From contig CABFPE010000684.1 of NCBI GenBank assembly GCA_900660155.1, positions 89,556-153,555 of the forward strand: a stretch of DNA of 64,000 bases, given 5' to 3'. Source of the stretch: Hofstenia miamia. Lineage: Eukaryota; Xenacoelomorpha; Acoela; Hofsteniidae. A program made the translations under genes and the position numbers. Below, one piece after another: positions 10,690 to 21,345 of the stretch (its first letter is position 1; the number at the start of each line of letters is the position of its first letter). The notes below the pieces were generated by a model. That model did no database searches. It was given only the letters and a program-made list of their open reading frames with translations, and was not told the DNA's origin.

Positions 10690-13600
10690 ATTCCCTCCTC
10701 AGTTTGTGTTATTTTGAATACAGCTGGTTCTCCATGCACTATTGCATCTGCCCATCTTATTATAATTTCAGTTTCTTGGCTGCTCCAATTAACTGTTGCA
10801 AACTTGAGTTGTTTGTCATTTTGAATAAGGCTTCCTTTTCTGTTGTTATTATGTTTGCATATCTTAGAATTTTAATTTCTTTTGCATCTTCTAATATCAT
10901 CATCACTTGTCTTAGTTTGTTTATTTTTTGTGAAAAAATTTCATAGAATTTCCTGTATGGGTGCAATCCCTTTAACCCTATCATCAGCATCATCTGAGCA
11001 TCTTCTCTACTAGTTATTGTGGTGTCTGGGTAAAAGAATTTGAATACTTTACTTTAACTTCATGTGTTATTTCCACCTGCTTCAACACATCATAATATCT
11101 GTATTCTTTGTTCCATACTGAGAGTGAAACTATATCATTCACTCCCAAAAATAGTATTACAGCCTTTGTTGTATGTTTTTTGATTTCTTCTTGTAAATTC
11201 TGTATTTGTACATTTACTGGAAGTCCTTCAGCATATATATTTTCTGGAGTTATTGCTCCTTCAATGTATATACTTTCTCTGTTTTCATTTTGAATCATTA
11301 TTTCCTTTGACTTCCTGTACTATTCTTTTTTGATCATGGTTTTTGCTTTCTCTTTTGTGATTGCATATGACTTGTATTCATACATATATGCTTTTGCTAT
11401 CTTTTTATCTTTTGGTACTCTCCATTTCTGCATTATCATTGGGATTGATATTGTTTTGGGTGGTGTATATTTCAATATCTTCATTTCAATTTGTTCTTCT
11501 ATTTCTTTGTATGTTGAGCTTGTTCTTGGCGCCTTTGTTGCTGGGTAATTCACTTTACACTCTTGAATTTTCTCCTAGAACTTTTCTGTTAGGCCCTGCT
11601 TCTTCAAATTCATTATTTGATTGTCTTTTATCTCTAATCTTGCTGTGATGCATTTGACATCCACTGCCAATTGATTATATGGTCTTAATAATTCTTCTAA
11701 TTCTGTTGTGAAAGCTTCTGTAAACATTAGTTTCATTGTAGCTACTGTTTGTTCCTCTCTCAACTGTTGTGTGTCTTGTTTCTCATTTGTTATTTTTATT
11801 TTGACTAAAAATCTTTCATCATCTGTGTTGATTCACTCCATCATATTTGCTGGGCTCACACCTCCCCATTTCTTGATGTTGATACAATCAAATTTCTCTT
11901 GTACTCTTGGGGATAAGATCAGTTGAGTTGATGTTAGCAGTTCATCTTCTACTTACATTTCATGTTGTGCTTTTGTGACCATTTCACATGTTTCAACAGG
12001 TTCAATTTTTCCACCTTTCTTCATCATTTCTGCATTTTTCATTATTTTTTTGAAGATGCATCTCAGGTTCTCTTACTGTCTTCTGTACATTTTTCTTTCT
12101 GATCATGTCTATTATTTCTGTGGTGTATGCTACTTTCCTTTTTATAATTTTCTTGGTGCTGATCCATGGCTATTTCTCCAGTTGTCTTAATCATGTCTCT
12201 GACATTTTACCCCACATATATTTTTTCATTGGTTCATCAAAAATTGATAGCTTGCTTGGGCATATCCCTGTTCTATTGGCCATTTCCAATATTGACATTT
12301 TTCTTGGTGGGCTCTGGTTTGTGATGATTCTGGTTAATAACACTTCTATTATTTGCATTGCCTTTTTCAACTTATCTGGTGACTCAATGTTTTCAATGTG
12401 TCCCTTCAGCAGCCAATTCTTTGTGTTTATTGATGAGAGGGAAATTTCGAATTTATTTGCTTTTGTAAGTTTATTCTATGTTTTCCTTGATATTGGCAGT
12501 TCAACTCCTTATCTTCCATTAGAAAGATTGTCAATATCTATGCTGTCATTTGGAATCAGATGTCCAGGGTGTTCATTTCTTCAAATAATAAACTTTTGAA
12601 ATCTTTTTTCATGTTCAGCTCATATGCTAAATTTATATCAATTAGCACCAGTTCAATTATCTTGTGATATTTTCTGGGTGGCGCCTCTATTACTATTGTT
12701 AGCCATTCTTCCATTGTCTTCAGTAGTTTCATTGTTTTCAATTTGTTCTCAATTTCTTTTAAATGTTCTTGTCACTGCATCAAACTGCACTTTTTGAACA
12801 GTGTATTTGCCTTTTTTAACACCTTCTTCATCAATTGTTAGTTTAATCATTTTCACCTCACTGTATAGGCTTATTTCCATGTATGGGTCTACCATTATCC
12901 TATACACCTGAGCCCAATAATCCAATTGTAAATCAAATAGGATTATCTTAGATATCATTGTCTCTGTTGATTTCTTTTCTGCTAGAAAAACATTTAGCAC
13001 TTGCATGCATATTTCATATAAGTAAACTGGTAGCTGTTCCATCACAATTATCACCATCTGTACTTTTTGTACTTTCACTATTCTAGATCTTTTAGGATGT
13101 GAACAATTGCCAAATTTTCTTTGCTGAATTTATTTGAGGTATACTCACTATTTGTTCTATTTATGCTATTATGCTTTGTACTGTTTATAACAAGAGGTCT
13201 TCTTCAAATGCAATGTGCAGTGTACTTCTCATATATGGTCTTTCTATTGTTTCATTCATGTTGCTCAGGTAGATGATAATTATGTTTACCATGGGTCTAT
13301 TTTCTCCATCTATCACTATTGGTTGGTTTGTGCCTTCTGTCTTTCTGATTTTTCTTATGTGTTTTTCTGTTTCTGGCAATAACTTTTTGAAAGATCTGTC
13401 TCATTTTCATTGTTACCATGTAGTATGGATGTAATGTTTCTCCATTGATTTTTGACATGCATTTTTCTCTCACTCAGAGGAAGCATATAGCTTTTCTGCA
13501 TGTGTAATTCATAGCAGTATCCTTGTGCTGGGGATCAGTTTACAGTCCATAGGCTCTGAACTTGTCCTAATGGTCACCCTTAAGTTGATTCCTGTTCATC

Positions 13601-14430
13601 TGGTCTCTTAGCACTTGACCAGCTGTGGGCTCCATAGTACCATCAGCCCTGAATCACTTTTGTATTACTATGGTTCTTCTCCCACTTACACCTTCCTCTG
13701 GAACTCCATCTATCCAGCTGCCCTTGAATTAGTATTGTGAACTACTTTAAGGAAAGTTGTGCTGCTGTTATGCACTCATTGTTTGCCCACCCTTGAATTG
13801 GCTTTGCAAATTTTTAGTGGAAGAGTCTTCATGTCTGTTTGTCTCTGTGTCCTTGGATTGACTTTTGGGACTACTTGGACACTTTCTCACTCTGGGGCTC
13901 ATATTCATCATTTCTTTGTTCTCATCTGTTCCATCCTTGAATTGATGTCTGGTTTGAGACTCTTTCTTCACCCTTTTTCTCCTCCTTCTTGTTGTCTGCT
14001 CCTCTGTTCTTCTCTCTCTGTGTACTCTCTTCTTCAGCAGCTGGTGCATTGCTTTTGTCTATTTTCCTAAATTCACTTAGTAAATTTAAATTCCATATTT
14101 CAGAGCAATATATATTTCTATTTTTGCTGCCCTCTAAGGCATCAATCTTTTTTCTACATTCTCAGGAAGACTCTCTAAATCATCCATCTCATATATTATT
14201 TCAATATTATTACTATGCATTAATTTGAATTTGGCTTCATCATCTAATTTTGTTTTTTCAATGTTTACCATCACTTTTTTCAAGTTTTGAGAATGTAGCA
14301 TCCTGTCATTGTTTAATACATACTTGTCATTAGGTAGGCTCTGCTTAGTTGTGTAGGGACTGGACCATATTGTTTTTAATTTTCTAACCAGATTTATGTC
14401 AGTTAGTTTTACTGGTGTGAATGTGTATAC
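10690..14430 (-). mobile_element. Family-B LTR element internal region (gag-like ORF area), decayed
   Basis: Fragmented minus-strand frames cover this stretch. Those from about 12600 down to 10760 are homologous, in order, to the intact frame at 16017-17621. Shared blocks are EEQTVATMKLMFTEAFT, YTPPKTISIPM, IYIEGAITP, and VILFLGVNDIV. The upstream part (14430-12600) encodes unfamiliar lysine-rich segments, including an Arg/Lys-rich stretch (about 13768-14049) with a loosely repeated QFKG/QSKD unit. Codons are heavily decayed and CpG-poor, with on the order of ten or more breaks, so it is an old fossil. It abuts a family-B LTR at 14431. Confidence 0.65.
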
Positions 14431-14914
14431 TGTAGCATCATCCAAAAAGCAACTAAGCTGAACAATGTTGAATGATTATTATTAATTGAAATTAATTGTA
14501 AAAATTTAGTTAATGATCTTTAGTTATTTTTGTAAAATGCAACTAAGATTTAATATTGTTCAAAATAAGAAAACTTGTTAGCCAATCAAAAAACAATTGA
14601 CAAATTAAATTGAGCAAACTAATGCTTACATAGGAAGAGCCATATTGGCAGACGAATTATTTGAAATTTAAAATCGGCAGGTACTTTTGTAGAAATTTTA
14701 TAAATAGCTTTGATTCAACCATAATTTTGATGAACAATAAATTCTTCGGAGTTTATTTAATTTTCATTTCTACTTTATCTGGTTTGATTATTTAATAAAA
14801 TGTACAGCTAGGCAAGTTGTGTCGAGTAGTGGCTGGATTCCATCATGGGATTGATTCGAAGGGTCCTTGTGCCAGTCATGAAACCGCACTTATGTTATGG
14901 TTAGGAGTTTTTTT
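14431..14914 (-). repeat. Family-B LTR, 3' part (rest hidden in the N gap)
   Basis: Aligns with 19807-20290 at roughly 85-90% by eye, beginning TGTAGCATCATCC on the plus strand (LTR end GATGATGCTACA on the minus strand). It runs into the 1000-N gap. No TGG primer-binding site follows the LTR end on the minus strand. It may therefore be a separate LTR insertion next to the gag-like region, or the element may prime differently. Confidence 0.7.
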
Positions 14915-15914
14915 NNNNNNNNNNNNNNNNNNNNNNNNNNNNNNNNNNNNNNNNNNNNNNNNNNNNNNNNNNNNNNNNNNNNNNNNNNNNNNNNNNNNNN
15001 NNNNNNNNNNNNNNNNNNNNNNNNNNNNNNNNNNNNNNNNNNNNNNNNNNNNNNNNNNNNNNNNNNNNNNNNNNNNNNNNNNNNNNNNNNNNNNNNNNNN
15101 NNNNNNNNNNNNNNNNNNNNNNNNNNNNNNNNNNNNNNNNNNNNNNNNNNNNNNNNNNNNNNNNNNNNNNNNNNNNNNNNNNNNNNNNNNNNNNNNNNNN
15201 NNNNNNNNNNNNNNNNNNNNNNNNNNNNNNNNNNNNNNNNNNNNNNNNNNNNNNNNNNNNNNNNNNNNNNNNNNNNNNNNNNNNNNNNNNNNNNNNNNNN
15301 NNNNNNNNNNNNNNNNNNNNNNNNNNNNNNNNNNNNNNNNNNNNNNNNNNNNNNNNNNNNNNNNNNNNNNNNNNNNNNNNNNNNNNNNNNNNNNNNNNNN
15401 NNNNNNNNNNNNNNNNNNNNNNNNNNNNNNNNNNNNNNNNNNNNNNNNNNNNNNNNNNNNNNNNNNNNNNNNNNNNNNNNNNNNNNNNNNNNNNNNNNNN
15501 NNNNNNNNNNNNNNNNNNNNNNNNNNNNNNNNNNNNNNNNNNNNNNNNNNNNNNNNNNNNNNNNNNNNNNNNNNNNNNNNNNNNNNNNNNNNNNNNNNNN
15601 NNNNNNNNNNNNNNNNNNNNNNNNNNNNNNNNNNNNNNNNNNNNNNNNNNNNNNNNNNNNNNNNNNNNNNNNNNNNNNNNNNNNNNNNNNNNNNNNNNNN
15701 NNNNNNNNNNNNNNNNNNNNNNNNNNNNNNNNNNNNNNNNNNNNNNNNNNNNNNNNNNNNNNNNNNNNNNNNNNNNNNNNNNNNNNNNNNNNNNNNNNNN
15801 NNNNNNNNNNNNNNNNNNNNNNNNNNNNNNNNNNNNNNNNNNNNNNNNNNNNNNNNNNNNNNNNNNNNNNNNNNNNNNNNNNNNNNNNNNNNNNNNNNNN
15901 NNNNNNNNNNNNNN
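14915..15914. other. Assembly gap (1000 Ns)
   Basis: Exactly 1000 Ns, a nominal scaffold gap. Apparent open frames across it are artefacts. The gap separates two oppositely oriented copies of the family-B internal region, a repeat structure that assemblers often fail to join. Confidence 0.99.
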
Positions 15915-16016
15915 CAAGCTACCCGTGACGAGAAATCAAAGGGTGAAACTTACGAAAGTTAAAAAATTTGAAATTGCGTTATCACTGATAAACACACAAA
16001 CAAAAAACGAACTGAA

Positions 16017-17621
16017 TTGCCCAACAAGAATGAAAAACTGATGCAGACGATGGAGAAGCTAATAAGCAGGCTGATAACAAAACATCACCCAACGGGGAGA
16101 ATATCAATAGTAGAGCTGGCAAACATAACAGGAATATGCCCTAGCGAAATACAAATATTTGAAGAGCCAATGCGAAAATATATGTGGGGTGCAACCTCAG
16201 AAACACGATTAAAACAACTCCATGACAAACTGGAAAGAATGATTAGAAAGGCAGTGGACATACAAGCGACAATCGAAAATAACACAAAGGATATAATACA
16301 ACTAATCAAAGAGAAAAACGTACAACAGGTGATAGATGAAAACATGAGACGCTATGTAAAAGATAGCCCGAGATGCACGTTTATAAAAATAATCAAGAGA
16401 GCCGAGATGCTGAAGAAAGGTGGGATAACGACACCAGTGGAGATATGCGAAATGGTGACAAAATCACAACAAGAAATCATCAAGGAAGAGCAACTTCTAA
16501 CCTCATCGCAACTGCTGCTATCCCCACAGACACAGACAGTGATCGATCGGATAAACATTGAAAAGTGGGGCGATACAAGCCAAGATAGCACGATAGAATG
16601 GATTGATACGGATGATGAACGATTCTTAGTAGAAATAAAAGTTACGAGAGAAAGAAAAGAGATAACAGAAAGAAACTACCAGAGAATAAGAGAGCAACAA
16701 ACGGTTGCAACAATGAAGCTCATGTTCACGGAAGCATTTACACGCACTGAGTTAGAAGAACTACTAAAACCTTTCAACCAAATCGCATTGGATGTCGAAT
16801 GCATTACATCAAAGATTGAGATACACGAACGCATAAGACTGAAGCTAAGCAAACGGGGACTAACGCAATCATTTTGGGAGACAATCCCAGAAGCAAAGAT
16901 GAACTACCCCACTACCATTGGTTTGGCAACAGCGTCAAATACAACCGGTACGTACGAAGAAATCGAGAGATTAGTTGATACAAAGATCTTATTGTGTACG
17001 CCGCCAAAGACAATAGCTATACCCATGGTACTACCAAGATGGCGATTACCCAAAGAGGTCCGACCAGCAAAAACGTTTCTGCATGAATATAAATCTTACG
17101 TAAATTCTCGGAGTAAGGCAATAGAAATGACACAACGAGAGGATTACAAGAAGACGAAAAAGATACTACTAGACAATGATAACAAGGAACGCGTCTACAT
17201 CGAAGGAAATATTACCCCAGATCGACTATACACAGAAGGGGAGGCAATACATATCCAACTCCAAGAACTGAGAAGAGAAATAGAGCTACGACAACTGCGA
17301 GCAGTCATACTATTTTCGGGAGTAAATGACATAGTATGGACCGATTTATGGGAGCAGAACTGTCGCTACTACGACGTAACAAAACGTGTGGAAATCGTGA
17401 CTATGATGCGAATTGGAAAGAACGATCCTGGCAACATATCAGAACAGGAAGTAATAGAAAATATTAGCTTCTTCTACAAGGATGTGGCAAACACGCGCAG
17501 CCTACAGAAGGTTTTTACATTTTTCTACCCTAATACGCAGATGAGAGCAGATTTAGCACACACTTGCAAAGCAGATGCTCAGATGACACTTTTAATAGCA
17601 TTAAAAGGCATCAGTCTATAA
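16017..17621 (+). CDS. Family-B LTR element ORF, 534 aa, function unrecognised (SGNH-like block near C terminus)
   Basis: A long open frame that looks whole from residue 1 to its stop. Homology with the decayed copy at 10690-14430 extends upstream of this ATG, so the true start is probably in or before the gap. The protein is highly charged, with helical or coiled-coil-like segments in residues ~1-230. There is no CCHC knuckle and no recognisable protease or RT. Residues ~385-450 contain LLDNDNKERVYIEG, then LRAVILFSGVNDIV, then VFTFFYPNTQ. This order resembles blocks I, III and IV of SGNH/GDSL hydrolases, but the catalytic GDS is replaced by DNDN. A short similarity to family-A gag (LERMIRKA-DIQ--IENN) hints that it is a divergent gag. 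It is CpG-rich compared with the older copy, which suggests a younger insertion. Confidence 0.55.
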   Translation: MPNKNEKLMQTMEKLISRLITKHHPTGRISIVELANITGICPSEIQIFEEPMRKYMWGATSETRLKQLHDKLERMIRKAVDIQATIENNTKDIIQLIKEKNVQQVIDENMRRYVKDSPRCTFIKIIKRAEMLKKGGITTPVEICEMVTKSQQEIIKEEQLLTSSQLLLSPQTQTVIDRINIEKWGDTSQDSTIEWIDTDDERFLVEIKVTRERKEITERNYQRIREQQTVATMKLMFTEAFTRTELEELLKPFNQIALDVECITSKIEIHERIRLKLSKRGLTQSFWETIPEAKMNYPTTIGLATASNTTGTYEEIERLVDTKILLCTPPKTIAIPMVLPRWRLPKEVRPAKTFLHEYKSYVNSRSKAIEMTQREDYKKTKKILLDNDNKERVYIEGNITPDRLYTEGEAIHIQLQELRREIELRQLRAVILFSGVNDIVWTDLWEQNCRYYDVTKRVEIVTMMRIGKNDPGNISEQEVIENISFFYKDVANTRSLQKVFTFFYPNTQMRADLAHTCKADAQMTLLIALKGISL

Positions 17622-17660
17622 AAAAAAATTTTGAAATTTTCTCTCAGAAAATGAATGAGN

Positions 17661-18262
17661 AGTCGACACTTAGGGAGATCTATATATTCTTAAATGTCGG
17701 AGACTCGACTATAATTGACCTGATAAATGACTTTACATGTAGTATTAGTAAATGTAGGTATAGGAAACTGCAATCTTATTATTTAAATGTTTAAGCCGAT
17801 AGTTTTACGGTAATGGCTATTTTTAATATTATGCAAATGCAGTTAGTGTCAACGCCCGGTTGCTTTATTAAATCAAAACAACAAACACTTTACAAAATTG
17901 AGTTTAAGTCAGTTACAACTTTACTTGAGTGCACGCACTAAGCTAACGTAAGGTACACATAATTAATTCCAGTTGAGCTGAGGTGGTGCAGTGGACTCAA
18001 CCATCGTTGCAGAAGGAGAGGAGCTGTGTTGTGGAGATCAGCTTCGGGCAGTAGCCCATGGAAGAACTGAAGAGGAAACATCATACTGCTCTGTCACCTA
18101 AACAGTGATAGTCAATACTCAATTATTTGATTAACATAACTAGTTAATAAGAGAGGAAGGTCTGATGGTTCAACAACTTGGTAACACCTCACCCGTGATT
18201 TACCGGAGCACTCATTATCAGTAATTAGACACGGCGTAATAAGCTAGGTGGAGGATGTTACA
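17661..18262 (-). repeat. 3' LTR of family-B element (partial)
   Basis: Aligns with 20370-20944 at about 85-90%. On the minus strand it starts TGTAACATCCTCC at 18262, directly after a polypurine tract. The left side stops near the single N at 17660, where the sequence switches abruptly to the gag-like ORF copy on the other strand. That is probably a scaffold join. Confidence 0.75.
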
Positions 18263-18283
18263 ATACCTTGTCCCCTACTTTTT
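18263..18283 (-). promoter_or_regulatory. Polypurine tract of family-B element
   Basis: The minus strand reads AAAAAGTAGGGGACAAGGTA followed immediately by the LTR start TGTAACATCC. This is the expected primer site for plus-strand synthesis and fixes the 3' LTR boundary and the element's orientation. Confidence 0.75.
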
Positions 18284-19806
18284 GTGCATGTCCATATATT
18301 TTTTTATTATAGTTTCCATGTTGTCTCACTGCTGATTCCTTTATGTTGTGACTCATCATTTCATGAATTCCAGTTATTTGGGTTTCCAATTGTTTACCAT
18401 ATTCATTGTCCATCTTATCACTGTAGTTGAAGTACTGCATAGATAGAGGTGTTGCTGCTTCTCTCCCAAACATAGCTTTGAATGGTGTTATTCTCATTGT
18501 TGAATATACAGATGTATTGTAGAAATATTCTACAATTTCTATTATTTTCCTCCCTTTATTTCCTCCTATTCTCATGGTTGCAACTCTTATCAGCTTTATC
18601 AATGTTTGATTCAACCTTTCTACTGCCCCATTGGCCTGTGGGTGATATGCTATGGTTGCTCACTTACTCTTTCCAACAGATTCATCATCTTCTGAAATAA
18701 TCTACTCTTGAATTGTTGATCTTTATCAGTTATTATAATTTGAATTGGTCTGAATTTCAGTATCCATTCTTTAATTACTATTTCTGCTGTCTTTTTTACT
18801 GCTGTATTTGCAATCAGCACCATTCTTGAATATTTTGAGAAATTATTCACCATAACTAGTATGTATTGATAGCCTTCCTCATCTCTAGATAACATTTCCA
18901 AATCTATGTGTACTATTTCATTAGGCTCCACTGTAATTATTTTTTCTAAGTGTGCTCTCTGTGCTAGAAAGTGTTGTTTATTATTCAATAAACATATTGT
19001 GCATTTGTTTATTACATCTTTGATTACTTTACCAACTTCTAGTGTAATAAACCTGGTATTGAATGTTTTTTCAGTATATGTGATCCCCAAGTGCCCCTTT
19101 TCATGTAGTTTCCTTATCATTTCTTTTTTTGTAATATTCCAGGATCACTATCCTATTGCATTGTGCTTTGACATATAAGAGTCTGTTTTGTTTATCCTCT
19201 GCATATCTCTCATAGTAGCTTTTTGTCATCTTTGATAATATTGTATTCAGGTCCTTTATTTTACTTCTAATTTCATTCAGTATTATGTCATCTTGTTTTT
19301 CTACTATCTCTCTTTCCATTATCTCTTCTTTCACAATTATTGGTAGTATTGCTTGGCCTCTTTTATTTACATTTATTTCCAGTAGTTTCTCATATTCTGT
19401 GTAAGGCAGAAATTGAAGCTGTCTCTTCTCTTTGTCTGTTGTCACTATGTCTCTCTCTTACTAAGGTTGTGACGTCCAAAAATCTGTATGGCTGTGCAAG
19501 TTTCCTTTCCTATGTTCTATTTTGAATGTGAATTCATTTAGGTACTCAATCCATCTAGATACTATTCCAGACTTGTCTCCAAAAAATTGGTGAAATTCTC
19601 TTTTGATTAAAAAGTGTCTGAATTTCTTTATACTCTCAATGAGTGCCAGTATCTCAAGCTTTGTAGCTTTGTAATTCTACTCACTTGATTTTAGTTTCCA
19701 GCTAAGAAACTGTATCTGCACATCATTTCCATTTTTTATTTGACCTAATGTTGCTCCTATTGCAACTTTACTTGCATTACAATCTAAAATGAATTGTTCT
19801 GTGTAA

Positions 19807-20944
19807 TGTAGCATCATCCCAAAACGAATAGCTGCAGGAACAACGTCAAATGATTATAGTAATTAAAATTAGTTGTAAAAATTAGTTAATGATTCTATTC
19901 ATTTTTGTAAGATGCAACTAAGCTACAATATTGTGCAAATTAAGAAAAACAGGTTAGCCAATTAAGTAAAAATTTGACAAAGTGAAATGAGCGAAATAAC
20001 GCTTACGAATGAACAGCCATATTGGCAGACGAATCATTTGAAATTCAAATCAGCAGGTACTTCTAAGATTTTAAATAAATAGCTTTGAATTTGATTAAAA
20101 AATTGATGAACAATAAATTCTTCGGAGTTTATTTTATTTACATTTCTTCATTATCTGGTTTGATTATTTAATAAATGTTCAGCTAAGCAAGTTGTGTTGA
20201 GTAGTGGCTGGAGTCCATCACGGGATCGATTCAAAGGGTCCTTGTGCCAGTCATGAAACTGCACTTATGTTATGGTTAGGAGTTTTTCGATTCTTGCTTA
20301 GTCTGACTATCGATCTATACATGTATGAAATAATGAAAGCCTGAAACGACTGGATAGTCGAAACCTAAGCATATATATCTATTCTTAATAGTAGGAGACT
20401 CGACTATAATCGACCAAATAAATGACTCTACATGTATCATTATTAAATGTAAGTATAGGGAACTGCAGTATTATTAATTAAATCACAAAGCCAATAATTT
20501 TACGGTAATGGCTACTTTAATATTATTTAAATGCAGTTAGTGTCAATGCCTGGTTGCTTTATTCAATCAAATCAACAAACACTTTACAACATTGAGTTTA
20601 AGTCAGTTACAACTTAACGTGAGTGCACACACTGAGCTAAAGTAAGGTTCACATAATTAGTTCCAATTGAGCTGAGACAGTGGATGCAGTCATCGTTAAC
20701 GAAGAGGAGGAACTGTGCTGTGGTGATCGGCTTCGGGCAGAGGCCCAGAGAAGAATTGAAGAGGAAACGTCACACGGCTCCATCACCTAAACAGTGATAA
20801 TTATTATTCGATTAACTTAACTAGTTAACAAGAAAGGAAAAGTTTGGCAGTTCGAGGATCTAGTAACTCCTCACCCGCAATTTACTGAGTGATAATCATT
20901 AATAGTGATACATGGTGCAAATAGGCCAGGTGGAGGATGTTACA
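19807..20944 (-). repeat. Complete solo LTR of family B inserted into a family-B pol
   Basis: 1138 bp, bounded TGTAACATCC ... GATGCTACA on the minus strand. Pol coding homology is present on both sides, so this is a nested insertion. Flanks are gtaa (19803-19806) and gtta (20945-20948), an imperfect 4-bp target duplication. It is the only full-length family-B LTR in the window and the reference for the other copies. Confidence 0.8.
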
Positions 20945-21345
20945 GTTATCTGGCATATTGAGTTTTGTCAATTCCCCCCTTTATGTTGTTTAGCTCTTCT
21001 TGCTCTTCACATGTTCAGACAAAAGAAACAGCTTTCCTCATTAGTTTATATTTGCTGTCTTCCCAGCAATATTTGGAATAAATGTCTCATAATAGTTGAA
21101 GAATCCCATTATTATTGTATGCCTTTGTATTATTTGGTTTTTCTATTTTTCAAATCATATCTTTGTCATTGTACTTCATGCATATTCTGCTTTTTTCTTT
21201 TACTCTTCCAAGAAATACTACATTCTCCTTCAATATATCACATTTGTTTCCATTTATTTGCAGCCCAGCTTTCTCTAATATGTCTAGAGTTCTTCCTAAT
21301 TTATCTATATGTTCTGGCACTGTGTTGCTTCTTAAGCAATGTTAG

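Larger units (their letters stand above)
18263..21345 (-). mobile_element. pol: Family-B Ty3/gypsy pol fragment (RT end, RNase H, integrase), split by an LTR
   Basis: Minus-strand blocks occur in pol order. The C-terminal RT region (about 21345-20945) shows EHIDKLGRTLDILEKAGLQI and VVFLGRV. RNase H (about 19806-19480) shows FILDCNASKVAIGATL and LEILALIESIKKFRHFL. Integrase (about 19120-18263) shows the HHCC zinc finger (HEKGHLGITY, CTICLLNN), VHIDLEML, IITDKDQQFKS, and TPFKAMFGREAATPL. A polypurine tract and LTR follow. The RT catalytic YxDD region lies beyond the preserved end. A family-B LTR (19807-20944) has inserted between RT and RNase H. The fossil is clearly broken, with roughly half a dozen or more interruptions. 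Confidence 0.85.

Noticed and set aside
11361-12599. Several hydrophobic plus-strand open frames in 11.3-12.6 kb
   Set aside because: They are antisense shadows of the lysine-rich family-B coding strand; Lys/Glu/Asn codons give Phe/Leu/Ile on the other strand.
14817-15962. Long open frames across 14.8-15.9 kb
   Set aside because: They consist almost wholly of Ns from the scaffold gap.
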